Positions 9,963-20,600 of a stretch of 64,000 nt of DNA are shown piece by piece (positions within the stretch are counted from its first letter, which is position 1; each line of letters begins with the position of its first letter). Position numbers and translations under genes: made by a program. Origin of the DNA: Ahaetulla prasina (Eukaryota > Chordata > Lepidosauria > Squamata > Colubridae); the NCBI RefSeq assembly GCF_028640845.1, contig NC_080540.1:164319252-164383251 (forward strand). Direction: 5' to 3'. Below the pieces are notes generated by a model. It ran no database searches. It was given only the letters and a program-made list of their open reading frames with translations, and had not been told where the DNA came from.

Positions 9963-12916
9963 GTAAGCAATAAAGGCGGTCGAGCAGCCGCGCACCGCGC
10001 TCGCTGGCTTGAGATCCGTAGAAACCGAAAGTTGCTTTTCCTGGAACTGCATGTAGGATTATCCAGGATAACAGGACACGTAGCAATGATCACCTCGGCC
10101 CAATTGCCCATGCTTTAAAAAGACAGCAAAGAAGAACGTAGCTGCATGCTGCGGGCCAGGGAAAAAAACATTTTTAAAAAATGTATCGATCATCTACTGT
10201 CCTGTATTTACTTCGAAGTGCCCCTGCTGTCACGGAATCGCAATTTGGAGACCGGTTGCGTTTTTCAAGGCAAATCAACGCAGGAATCGAAAGGCTTTCA
10301 AATATTCTTGAGTTCTTTAAAATAATCCAGAACGATTGAGATGTAGGCAGAACACAGCTTGGGATGGGAATGGGGAGACAGAAGAGAGACTGGGGAAAAG
10401 TGCAGAAATTAGTGTGAATTACGGTTGGTTGCAAGATCTGCATTTAAACCTATCACTATTACTAGCAATAACCTAGTTGTCCTTTCTAGTTATAACTAAA
10501 TGAGAATTCCAAAGAAAAAGAGAGAGGGTACAATTTTTTAAATAATAAAGCAGATAATAAAAGGATGGAAAGAGAAAATACAGAATAATGTTTGTTAATA
10601 TAGATCAGGGTACACATAGGAGAGAATATATCTCAATGTTGAACTGACACTCCCCTCCACACCCCATCAGCGTTCCCCAATCTTGACAACTTCACAATAT
10701 GTGGCATTTTGGGAGTTAAAGTCTATACATTATAAAGTTTCCAAGAATGAAAAACGCTGATGTACATTCTATTTTTTTAATGAATAGTTAAACTGGCCAC
10801 ATTGAACTAAGAAAAAAGCCTTGATCCATGAGTCGAGCCAGGTTATTATGGGTTTGCTGCTTATTGAGATTGCTGGTTGATTAAAATTTATCAACAGTTT
10901 TAGGGGCAAATTAGCAAATGAGTTGGAGGGCACAATGTAGTTCATGATACCATAGCTATGTTTTCTTGGATAACAATCACTCACATTTTTTCCCAAGTTA
11001 AAAAGCATATAGTATAGCCTTATTAACGATGTGTTTCATCAATAAATAGAGGTTGAGTGATTAAGCCAAAGGTTTTGCAGAACAGATGAGCTTTGAAGAA
11101 AAAGATAGATGTAAATAAAATCCACTGAGCATACAGTGTGTTTAGGCTGAGTTGATGCAGCACCAAAAATAGATAGGATGAAGGCAAAAGCACTTCAAAT
11201 GCTTAAGTTGTAGATGCTGCAAAGTCTGATCTTCCCCAAAGAGCTGCAGTCTGGGTAGAACTAACATGGCAAATCTGCCAGTAAGAAGAATTTGCATTGT
11301 CTTTGATGGAAGAAATGAGCGAAGTTGTGGTGCACCTGAGCCAGGTGCCATCTGATGTAGCAGACCTAAAGCAAGGTTTTCTTCTGCTATCCTTTATAGT
11401 TGAGCCCAACCTCTCAAGATTCCAGAACAGCAAAGAAGTGACAACTGCTCTTGATTTGGGGGTTATTAAGAGTGTGGGTGTTTTAAAAACACATGAATTG
11501 TGATTGACTCTTTTGACTAGCAAAATTAGGACTCAAAAATTAGTCCTTGTATTTTCTGAAAAGCCCACAGCTTGCAAATAAATCCATGAGGCTTATTCAT
11601 GCATAATATTTTTATAGTGTTACTAAACAATCCATGACCCATTGGCTCATTCTTTTTACATATAATATATAGGCTTTATTTCCTCTCCCCACATGATCCT
11701 CAAGAGAGCCCTAGTGAAGCTGCCTCCTCCACCTCCTCAGCTGACCCACAGAACTGTCTGCCACTTTGCTGGGAGATGGGTAATTTCCCTAACAGATTCC
11801 TTAATGCTTCTATAGTAGCAGAGTTTCTATTGTACTGCCTTCACTAGAAAAGTTCTTAAAAATTCAGATATTCAAAAATGTATCTGCCTGGAAAGTGTCC
11901 CTATTCCACAATTAAACATCAGGAGCTGAGCAGAGGAAATGTTTTATGACATTTTCTTTTATGTCATAAAATACTTTATGATAATTTTTGTCATAACTTG
12001 TTCTATAAATTTGTTAGATTTCGGTTCCACCGGAGTCATGGGTGCTGCGCTTTGGATGCACATTCTGTAATGAAGCCCATTTGTGGTACCTTGTTTCAAA
12101 AGGTTTTACCCTATGGTGCATTGTTTCACCCAATTGTGAGTTACAGACACAAAGGTTTGAGTAATAAACAGATACAAGGCCCATGATTGTAATCAGCCAC
12201 TAGCCATTACACAGCTTGTGGTATATGTGTTTGTGCCTTCAAATCTGGACTCGGCCTGGACAAGTTCATACAGTTTTCTTGGCAATGTTTACCCAAGTAA
12301 TTTTCATTTTTTTCTTCCTAAGCCTGAGAGAGAAGTTCATGTAGGTGGTTTCATGTCTAACAACTAGAACTCAGTCTCCCGGTTTCTAGCATGATGCATT
12401 TAAGCACTACACCAAACTGACTCTCATGTGGTTTTTACAATTTATCAATTTTTTTATAAAGCTTGTTATGGGGGAACATATCTAAATATCCAGAGTCCAC
12501 ATCCTGTATAATAAAATCCCCAAATTAAAATAATTTAACCATAAAATCCCTGCTTTTATAGTTTCCTAGGAATACAGCAAGCAGATGGCGATATTTTTCT
12601 TTATTCTATTTGTCCCATAAAAAGTAGATCATAATCCAGCACTTTTTATGACCCTAACCATCATCATATAATCTTACATGATGACCTGCGTGTTACGGTA
12701 GGAACATTGTAATATTAAATCCTTGAACAGATTTTAGGCAAGTACAGGTAGTCGTCAGTTAATGACCTCCTCATTCAGTGGTGCTGAACAAGTGGTAGTA
12801 ACAACTGCTTCTTGGCAACCTTGCAGCGTCCCACAATCTTGTGATTGCCATTTCTAATCTTCTCTGCTTGCTTTCGAACCTTCCCCAAAGTCAGTGGCAG
12901 AGCCAGGAGGGAAAGT

Positions 12917-12947
<31 letters not shown>

Positions 12948-13739
12948 CATTTATACCCCGCCCTTCTCCGAAGACTCAGGGCGGCTTACAGTGTATAAGG
13001 CAATAGTCTCATTCTATTTGTATATTTTTTACAAAGTCAACTTATTGCCCCCCCAACAATCTGGGTCCTCATTTTACCTACCTTATAAAGGATGGAAGGC
13101 TGAGTCAACCTTGGGCCGGGCTTGAACCTGCAGTAATTGCAGGCTTTGTGTTCTTAATAACAGGCCTTACCAGCCTGAGCTATCCGGCCCCTTGCAAGTA
13201 ACCTGGCTACTTGCCAGTTCTAAGCACTAAAGCACTAAAGCCAGTTGCAAGTAACCTGGCTACTTGCCATTTCTAAGCACTAAAGTCATGTGATGTGTAC
13301 TTTACAGTTGCATTGCTTAGCAACAGAAATTCCTATCCCAACTATTGTTGTTAAGTGAGGGCTACCTGTATGATATTAGAGATAATAAAGGAAAGAGGTG
13401 TCAGCTCATCTCTTTTACATCTGTAAATTTTCTCTTACCCTCTTCTGTCATTTTTCAGCACCATCCAAGCTGGTTTCACAAGAACAGCTGATGAAACTAG
13501 CCCGGAAAATGGGCAAGAACTGGAAGGAGATTGGCATTTTGTTCCTGGGTATGGAAATGTCACGTCTGGAGCAGTTTGAAGAGGAGCATTCTAAAAACAT
13601 GGTCATGCAGATTTTCTCCATGCTGTTGGACTGGAGGAATCGTGAAAAGAACAAGGCCACTGCACGCCACCTGTATAACATTCTCAACCAGGAAGGGGTA
13701 GAACTTGACGTCAGTGCCTATGCTTTTCTTTTAGAGTAA
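9665..13739 (+). CDS. Two-exon pyrin-domain/death-domain adaptor-like protein
   Basis: Joining 9665-9962 to 13459-13739 gives 579 nt, or 192 aa. Seen: exon 1 ends at a consensus GTAAGC donor in phase 1, and exon 2 starts after a pyrimidine-rich TTTTTCAG acceptor; the joined codon is GCA and the frame stays open to a TAA at 13737-13739. Residues about 5-78 look like a pyrin domain: LLGILEELPDKELKAFAFLL, then IPRGK, then RVDLAKVLLQYYPENALDVL and IPRKDLVLQL. Residues about 104-185 look like a death domain: KMGKNWKEIGILFLG, a helix-3 region RLEQFEEEH, and LLDWRNREKNKATARHLYNIL. The linker (79-103) is short and charged. No signal peptide or membrane segment is seen, so it is probably cytosolic. 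Known: these folds assemble by self-association in inflammasome and death-receptor signalling. Inferred: a PYD-to-DD bridging adaptor. FADD also has two exons (DED, then DD), so a diverged FADD relative is possible, but the first domain fits PYD better. The ATG sits in a good context (GACCATGG). Confidence 0.8.
10668..10759. mobile_element. hAT MITE, decayed
   Basis: A diverged copy of the 8701/8988 family (CAGCGTTCCCCAATCTTGAC ... AACGCTG) in intron 1 of the PYD-DD gene. No clear target duplication remains. Confidence 0.6.
10760..12744. other. PYD-DD intron 1, middle part
   Basis: Mostly unassigned AT-rich sequence. A minus-strand open frame of 106 codons (11523-11203) overlaps a plus-strand frame of 68 codons (11297-11503); neither shows a domain I recognise. 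No splice-compatible extra exon is evident. Confidence 0.4.
12745..13368. mobile_element. Tigger-like (pogo/mariner) MITE, interrupted by a SINE
   Basis: It begins TA|CAGGTAGTCGTCAGTTAATG and ends GTTAAGTGAGGGCTACCTG|TA, with TA on both sides as in Tc1/mariner-type insertion. A minus-strand SINE sits inside it at 12917-13192. Related copies are at 15090, 19034, 45438, 51571, 54831 and 59621. Confidence 0.65.
12917..13192 (-). mobile_element. tRNA-derived SINE (AGCTCAGGC family)
   Basis: On the minus strand: tRNA-like head (ATAGCTCAGGC A box, GGTTCAAGCCC B box), body with CTCATTTTACC complement, and a tail with the GCCCTGAGTCTTCGGAGAAGGGCGGGGTATAAA stem followed by (CAA)n. The tail resembles the LINE tails at 8600 and 47150, the likely source of its reverse transcriptase. 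Copies are at 20789 and 52274. Confidence 0.8.
13459..13739 (+). CDS. PYD-DD gene, exon 2 (death domain)
   Basis: Completes codon 100 and encodes the death domain to the stop. The acceptor is TCTGTCATTTTTCAG|CA. The C-terminus (ELDVSAYAFLLE) follows the last predicted helix directly, so there is little tail. Confidence 0.82.
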
Positions 13740-14409
13740 AATGCATCAGAAAAAGCTCACCCAACCCTGCAGAAGATGAGCCTCACCAGCATTCAGTGTC
13801 TGCCTCACCACCTGTGGTACTTAATATTGTCATATGAAATACCAAAGTTTCTATTCAATGGGATGCCATTGTAGGGATTTATTTATTTTTTTAATATCAG
13901 GAGAAACAAGGTGCTTCAGAACAAGTGCTGGTGCTGTCTTAACTCAGGTATACATTTTCCTGGAATTGCTACTGTTGTGAGCCCTGAAAAAGGTAGTCCT
14001 TCTTTAAGGAAGTGACAAAGGTATACAATGTGTGACCTCACCTGCTTTAAAGCATATTCTTAGCTTTGGATCTGAAGTGCTGCGAAGTACTAGTAATAAC
14101 AGTAATGTGGGATGAAGGTTGTTGGTAACTTTCCGTACAGGACAAATTTTTAACTTCTTTCCCAAGTTTTCTTCCCCTTGCTTCATCTCTGTTGCAGTAG
14201 CTCCTTTTTGATGAACAGGCCTGCAATTGTTCTTTTCTCTTTATTTTTTCTCCCTTTTTATTTTCTCCATTCCATTGCTTTATATAAAATGACAAAGCAA
14301 ATCTAATTCTCTGTCTTCTCCCCTGCATCTGCATCATGTACTAGTCTTGTCTTGTCCTGACTTCTTCATTGGATCCTCTCCCATTTATAAAAAAAATCTT
14401 TTTAAAAGA
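13740..14409 (+). other. Probable 3' UTR of the PYD-DD gene
   Basis: Non-repetitive sequence after the stop. The first candidate polyadenylation signals are weak or distant (ATTAAA at 14994; AATAAA at 15118 lies inside a MITE), so the transcript end cannot be placed. Confidence 0.35.
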
Positions 14410-14410
14410 T

Positions 14411-14484
<74 letters not shown>
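14410..14484. repeat. (GATA)n microsatellite
   Basis: About 18 uninterrupted GATA units, followed by imperfect GACA, CATA and GATA variants to about 14520. GATA tracts are abundant in snakes (Bkm-type). Confidence 0.95.
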
Positions 14485-14611
14485 TAGACAGACATGCACG
14501 CATACATACATAGATACATATATGTGAAGTGCGCCGCACGTGCACTTCCAAGCCGGTAAGGAAGGTAAGTAGATTTCATCCTGGTTTAGAGGTTAATAAT
14601 AATCATGATAG

Positions 14612-14632
14612 ATTAGAGAGAGAGAGAGAGAA
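14612..14632. repeat. (AG)n dinucleotide repeat
   Basis: A short, uninterrupted GA run. Confidence 0.8.
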
Positions 14633-14654
14633 ATATAGAGATAGACAGATAGCA

Positions 14655-14702
14655 GTAACACTTAGACTTATATACCGCTTCATAGTGCTTTATGAGAGAG
14701 AT
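14655..14702 (-). mobile_element. SINE 3' fragment
   Basis: Minus-strand GCACTATGAAGCGGTATATA-type tail, matching the ends of the SINEs at 44531 and 62258. Confidence 0.55.
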
Positions 14703-15089
14703 ATCATCAATCAGTTCACACTTCATTCACTGACAGTGTTATAAAGAAGGGAAATGAAACATTTTGAAACCAAACTCGGAGAGAACCCAGTAATACTTAC
14801 CTCTCTAATCACAGACTGCATGTCCTTTTAAATGCATGTCATTGGTTTCCCATCCCTTTCCAGTACAAACTCCTGAGACGGGGCCAAATACTGTGCTAAG
14901 TTGGTGCAATGCTGTTTGTTCATCTGCAATTTGATACAATCCATGATTTTATTATGTCTGATTGCATTACCTTTTTTTTTTTTTGCTGTGGCCATTAAAT
15001 GAATCACATGGTCCTTAAGCAAATCCAGCTTCTCCCATTAACTTTGCTGTGGGAAGCCTTCTAGGAATGTCATAAATGGCAATCATGTA

Positions 15090-15273
15090 ACCCCTCCTGG
15101 ATGCTGCAAATATAGGAAATAAATGCTTGTCAAGTACCCGAATTTTGATCATGGCGTAGTGGGGATGCTGCAATGGTCACAAGTGTAACGACTGGTCATA
15201 AGTCAAGTTGTCAGCACTGTTGTAATTGAATGGTTGTTAAACAAATGATTGTAAGTCAAGGACTACCTGTACT
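15090..15273. mobile_element. Tigger-like MITE, right half
   Basis: Contains GGGGATGCTGCAATGGTCAC and ends GTAAGTCAAGGACTACCTGTA, matching the right half of the copies at 19034 and 59621. Confidence 0.7.
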
Positions 15274-15780
15274 CACTGCAGCACATGTTAACTCTGGGCA
15301 GAAGTAAACTAGTTATTTCAGTTTAAGGCTTAAATTTTAGGTTTAGATTGTAGTTTAAATAAATGTCCGTACCTTGTTGATTGTTATTTTAAAATTCACT
15401 TTAATGATTAATTGCTTACATTATACTGGCTGTAGGGCTTCTTTCCTGTTTGTTGTCTTTGCTTCTGTAAATTCTAGGTCCGTGTTTGTCCTATGTTTGT
15501 TTTTATACTTTTTAAAAAATAAAAAGGATCACTTAATACCTCTACCAAAATAACATGTTAAAAAATATAAAGGACTTAATGCTGTTCGGAGGCAGAAGCT
15601 TTACTATTTCTAATGCTGCCATGTATAAAATGGTGGAGTTTTATAAAAGCAGTACATTTAAATACATAGGAAGGTAAGTAAAATGCGCATACAGTACATA
15701 AATTCAACCTCTGTAGCAATTAAGCTTTACGTTGTTTTCATCTTTCCCTTTCATTAAAAATACAAATAACTTTAGTAGGT
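15274..15780. other. Intergenic AT-rich sequence
   Basis: No gene or repeat recognised between the PYD-DD gene and CSAD in this stretch. Confidence 0.35.
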
Positions 15781-15784
15781 TAAA

Positions 15785-15955
15785 CAAGTAAAGCTAGAAC
15801 CCAGGAGTCTGTGAGTTCTAATCACACCTTAGGCACAAAGCCAGATGCATGTCTTTAAGCCAGTCACTCCCTCCCAGCCCCAGGAAGAAAGCAATGGCAA
15901 ACTACTTTGAAAATTCTTGCCCCAAAACTATAGAGACTTTTTAAGGAGTCAAATG
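15785..15955 (+). mobile_element. Sauria-type SINE fragment
   Basis: Contains CTGTGAGTTCTAATCACACCTTAGGC and a region with AGCCAGTCACTC and GCAATGGCAAACTAC, the body of the tRNA-derived SINEs also seen at 21778, 22650 and 48003. Confidence 0.6.
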
Positions 15956-16289
15956 GGGAAAGAGAGAGAGAGAGAGAAGAATGTGGATTAGATTTTAATT
16001 AAATCTTACTTGAAAAGTAGGTTAGTTTGCAAAAAAAAAAAAAAGAACTATCCATTTTTATCTTCTAAAGCAGGGCTTGTCCATATCATTTTCTTGGTAA
16101 AAATACAGGAGTGATTTACCATTGTCTTTCTCCCCCCCCCCATATGAATCTGAATTAATGCCTTTGCCATTGCCACTAAGTGATCATCTGACCCAACATC
16201 TTCCTATACTGTTCCTGCCAACTATAGGTTCCTGCTTGCTTTAGCTGGGTGACCTTCCCATCTGCTGGGAATATATACTCTTGGCATTT

Positions 16290-16700
16290 CAGTTGGCATC
16301 ATTCAGTCTCAAAAGACTATGGTATCATGCTCTGGAAACAGCATCGAGTGTGGCTAAAAAGGCCAATTCGAGAGTGGCAATCCCTTCCACACTGAGGGCA
16401 GATACATCCTGTCCCCTGCCCAGCCCCCAGATTTCGCTGGTTCCGGGACTGCCTCTTTGCCTCAGCCTGCTGAACAAATGTCTCTTCGAATTGGAGAAGG
16501 CCATGCTGTGTCTTTAGCCTCCAAGCTGAACGATCGGAGGTCAAGGTTTCCCAGTTGTTAACGTCCATTCCCAGGGCCTTTAGGTCCCTCTTGCAGGTAA
16601 CCTTATATCACAGCTGTGGTCTCCCTCTGGGGCGCGTTCCCTGCACTAATTCGCCATACAGGAGATCTTTCAGAATCTTGGCATGTACTCCCAATATTCT
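16290..16700 (-). mobile_element. LINE ORF2 C-terminal fragment with zinc-finger motif
   Basis: The minus frame (16568-16317) reads MDVNNWETLTSDRSAWR ... CPQCGRDCHSRIGLFSHTRCC. A DxNxWExxxxDRxxWR segment followed by CxxCxRxxxxRIGLxxHxR is typical of the C-terminus of vertebrate non-LTR ORFs. The fragment is isolated, with no upstream reverse transcriptase. Confidence 0.55.
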
Positions 16701-17494
16701 TCACTAGTCCCTCCCAGAACAGCCCCAGTTCACGATGAAGCAGCACAGTAGAAATTGGGGGAAATCTCAGACCAGGTTAGGAGCAAATCATTCATGGAGA
16801 CTATGAGTCCTTAAGACCCAGCAACACATAATCAGAGCAGGGCTCAGGAAGCAGAGATGCTGTACTCTTGATCTGCTAATCCCTCAAACCAGCCTCAATC
16901 ATCTTTTCTTTCTCCAGCTGCTCCTCTTCAAGAAGAGAAGGGCTACAGAAAGGTATACCAGAAACTTATGGAAAAGCACTGAGGTGATTCAGACAGAAGA
17001 GGTGAAGCCAGAATAAATGATCACTAGGGAGTTACAATTTCCCAAGGGCTACCAGTTCCGAACTGCAAAACTCCAAGCTACTAGCTGGCAGCAAAGAGGT
17101 TGAATTGTCTGTATCTATTTGCTGCTACTTGGTGGCTGCTGGATTTTGGAGTTCACCTCTGATAATCCTAGGCTTTCCTTGTTTTTTGCAGAAGGCAGCG
17201 AGGAAATTAAAAGCATGCATTCGCTTTAATTTTGGAACACACCCACAGTTACAGAAAGAGAGAACAATGGGGCGGGGGGGGGGAGAAAAGGGTGGGGCGC
17301 ACACATTATTGTGACATCTTCACAGCATGTTTATCTATAAAATGGTTTGGTAGCAGCAAAGACACCATGTCAGTAGTTGGAGAAGTGTAGCTTCCAAGCT
17401 ATTTCAACCATGGTGCACGGTGATTGGAATTAAGGTGGCTGATGTCTGCTTTTGAACCACATACGTAACTGTTCCAGTCCGTATTGTACACAAT
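16701..17494. other. 3' flank and probable 3' UTR of CSAD
   Basis: Downstream (minus strand) of the CSAD stop. A minus-strand ATTAAA at 17229-17224 is a possible polyadenylation signal about 270 nt after the stop. Nothing else is recognised. Confidence 0.35.
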
Positions 17495-17668
17495 CTATAG
17501 ATCTCTGCCAAGCCTCTCAATTTCATCAAGGAAGAAATCTAGGTCATCCCTGGTGACTGCTGGATTGGTGACCACCTGGCGGAAAAAGTTCACCTTTTTG
17601 CCATGTGGCTGATAGCCCACCAACATGGAACCTTTCTTCATCATCCGCTCCTTAATCAGTGGAGCTAC
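17495..17668 (-). CDS. CSAD: CSAD coding exon 14 (last)
   Basis: Residues 437-493 and the TAG stop (17497-17495). Acceptor TTGATTAG|GTAGCTCC. Carries [16 protein letters not shown] and the C-terminus LGRDL. Confidence 0.95.
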   Translation of the reverse strand, partial: VAPLIKERMMKKGSMLVGYQPHGKKVNFFRQVVTNPAVTRDDLDFFLDEIERLGRDL

Positions 17669-20600
17669 CTAATCAAGGAAAAACAAACAAAACCTCTCAG
17701 AAATTGGTTGCACTATAAGGTATTCCCCCTCACACCCCTTTTATTTTCTTTTATCAACCCTGTACTCCCTTGCATTAGGGTGGAGGCCGGGCAACTGAAT
17801 GAAACTGAGCATTTACTAGCTGGGTGCCCTTCCTGTTGCCTACACAGAGTTCACAGCAGATATTTTCTCTGCATCCAGAGACAAAAATATCTGCCACTAC
17901 ATAGGTTCGAACTCACAGCCTCCTGATTGTGAGGCGAGAGTTCTACCTCTACGCCATCATACTACTCACGTTCCCCCACCCCCACCCTTAATGAAACTTT
18001 ATTCCCAGACAGGCTCTAAAAATGGCTTTCAAATGTGGAATCAAATTAGGTGCAATTTTTTACCAAGGGTTGCCCCCTTGATGTATATACTAAATGTTTA
18101 TATGAAAATCTGGCAAAACCCATATATTGAAGATTCAGTTACTATTCATGACTTTTTCCCCAGATTACCTATGTGCCAATTGATCCCCAATTCAAATCAA
18201 ACCTCTTATTTGTGGCTCGGTCAACAGGCGCTCAGATTAACCATTTTTTGAATGAATGGTGGATGATATCTCATAAATTAGGACACCAGAAACCCCTGGC
18301 AAGGCTTCACAACATCACTGGCCTCTTCACCAGGGACCAGAGAAGCTCGGTATGGCTTTGCCTCCGCAGTTTGTGAGTGCTTAGCATGCACGTTCTGCAC
18401 TTCTAAGCAGGGGTGAAATGTAAAATTCGTTACTACCAGTTCTGTGGGCGTGGCTTGGTGGGGGGGAATGTGACTGGGTGGGCGTGGCCAACTTTTTTTT
18501 TTTTACTTTTAAAAGCATTTTTTCTACAACCTCTTCGGCCAAAGAGGTTGTAAAAAATGCTTTTAAAAACCTCAGATGATCAGGCAACTCAGCTGAAATC
18601 ACCAGCTTTTAAAGGGTTCTGACAATCCCAGCTGAGTTGCCTGATCGGCGGAACCTTTCAGCTGAAGAGGTTGTAGAAAAAATGCTTTTAAAAGGTTCTG
18701 ACAATCCCAGCTGAGCCACGCGATCATCAGAGGCTTTTTTTTAACTTTTAAAAGCATTTTTTCAGCCAAAGAAAAAAATGCTTTTAAAAATAAAAAAAAC
18801 AAACCTTTGATGATCGTGCGACTCAGCTGGGCATGGGGGTGGGGCAGGGATTTTTGCTACTGGTTCTCTGAACCACCCGCCGCCATCGCTACTGGATTGG
18901 GCGATCTGGTCTGAACCAGGAGCATTTCACCCCTTCTTCTAAACTTTGCCAGCTCTGTTATAGGTGGGCTTTACTAGCTTCTCTCTTTAGCTTTTTCACA
19001 CAAGCATTGCAAGACAGGTCAATGGGCTGCATTTACAGATGTATAGACTTACAACCACAAGTGAGTCCAAAATTCTGTTGCTAAGCAAGGCAGTTGTTAA
19101 GTGAGCTTTGCCCCATTTTACGACCTTTCTTGCTAAGTTCTTAAGTGAATCACGGCAGTTGTCAAGTTAGTAACGCAGTGGTTAAGTGACTCTGGCTTCC
19201 CCGTTGACTTTGCTTGTCAGAACTTTTCAAAAGGGGATCACATGATCCCGGGACACTGCAACCGTCATAAATAGGAACTAGTTTCCAAATATCCACATTT
19301 TGATCATGTGAGCTTGGGGATGCTGCAACGCTCCTAAGTGTGGAAAAATAGCCATAAGTCACTTTTCTCAGTGCCCTTGTAACTTCAAACAGTCACTAAT
19401 GAATGGTGGTAAGTCGACAACTACCTGTACCCTTGAGTGACTGGGTGGAGCTTGCTTAAACTTGGAACTAAATCGGACTTCGAGCGCTAGCTGACAGTTA
19501 ACCCCTCCTTCATGTTCCATACTACTCTAGCCCATTCCCCTTACCCCCAATTAAGCACGCTGTGGAAATAAGGTCAATGACCAACGGATGCTGTTCAGTG
19601 GTGGAATTCTACCGGTTCTACCTGGTTCAGGCAAACCAGCAGCGGCGGCGGCAGGAAGCTCCACCCACCCACCCGGACGTCATCATGGAGGCTGAGTGCA
19701 TGCGCAGAGGTGGCACGTACGCTCACAGTTCCGAATCGGTAAGCGAAGGTTAGTGAATACTACTATTGGTGGTGTTGCCTACATCTGGATCCCCATAGTC
19801 TACGTCCTCTTCTGACACTGGGAAACTGAGCATTAGGCGGCAATTCCCAACCTTGGATTTTATGTGAGTTTTTAAGCTACGTCTCCAACGTAACAAGCCG
19901 GAATGTCTAATTGCCAGTTGTAAGAGATGATTGGACTTCTAGCCCTATAACATCAATGGGCTGAGGCTGAGAACCACTGCATCACAACACAAGTGGCCCA
20001 TCCTTGCCCCTTGTCTTTCTTTTCTGCAGAGCTCAGAGGCAGGAATTACTGTATTGCATCCTGCTTGATGCTGTAGGCAAGCAACAAGTCCATTTATCCT
20101 GGAAAGAGCTCTCTTTCTTTTTAATGAATGCTGGATCCAGAAGCATGTGTGAACTCGGTTTTGTAGTTCTTTACAACCCAGGAGCCTCCAGAGGGATTTT
20201 TTCCTGTTCTGATTTCCTATTTAAAAGATGCCAACATTTACCTTCTCCAATTTCACCCAGTAACCGGTGCAGCCTTCCTGCCCTCGCAGACTGGGAGGTA
20301 CATACCAAAAACAGAGATTGATAAACTCTGGCTGAAAAAGTAAAAAAAAAAAAAGTTAAAAACTTGAAAAAGTTAAAAAAAAAATCTTATGGCAGTGATA
20401 CATTGTCAGTAAACAAACTGGAATACAGAACCATAAAATGGTTTATTTGGTTTTAATCTAGCATGATGTATGAACCCAACCATTGTGGCTTGTAATTCAT
20501 AGTTTATGTCACCTATAATAAGCAAAATATGATCTCCCTGTGAGTCAGTGGTGGGATTTCAATTTTTTTACTACCAGTTCTGTGAGCATGGCTTGGTGAG

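Noticed and set aside
9665..13739. Calling the PYD-DD gene FADD
   Set aside because: Two-exon layout and C-terminal DD fit FADD, but the N-terminal domain has pyrin hallmarks and FADD is not expected next to CSAD. No symbol given.
17881..17960. Functional tRNA gene on the minus strand
   Set aside because: A- and B-box-like segments exist, but there is no complete cloverleaf and the sequence continues into a SINE body.
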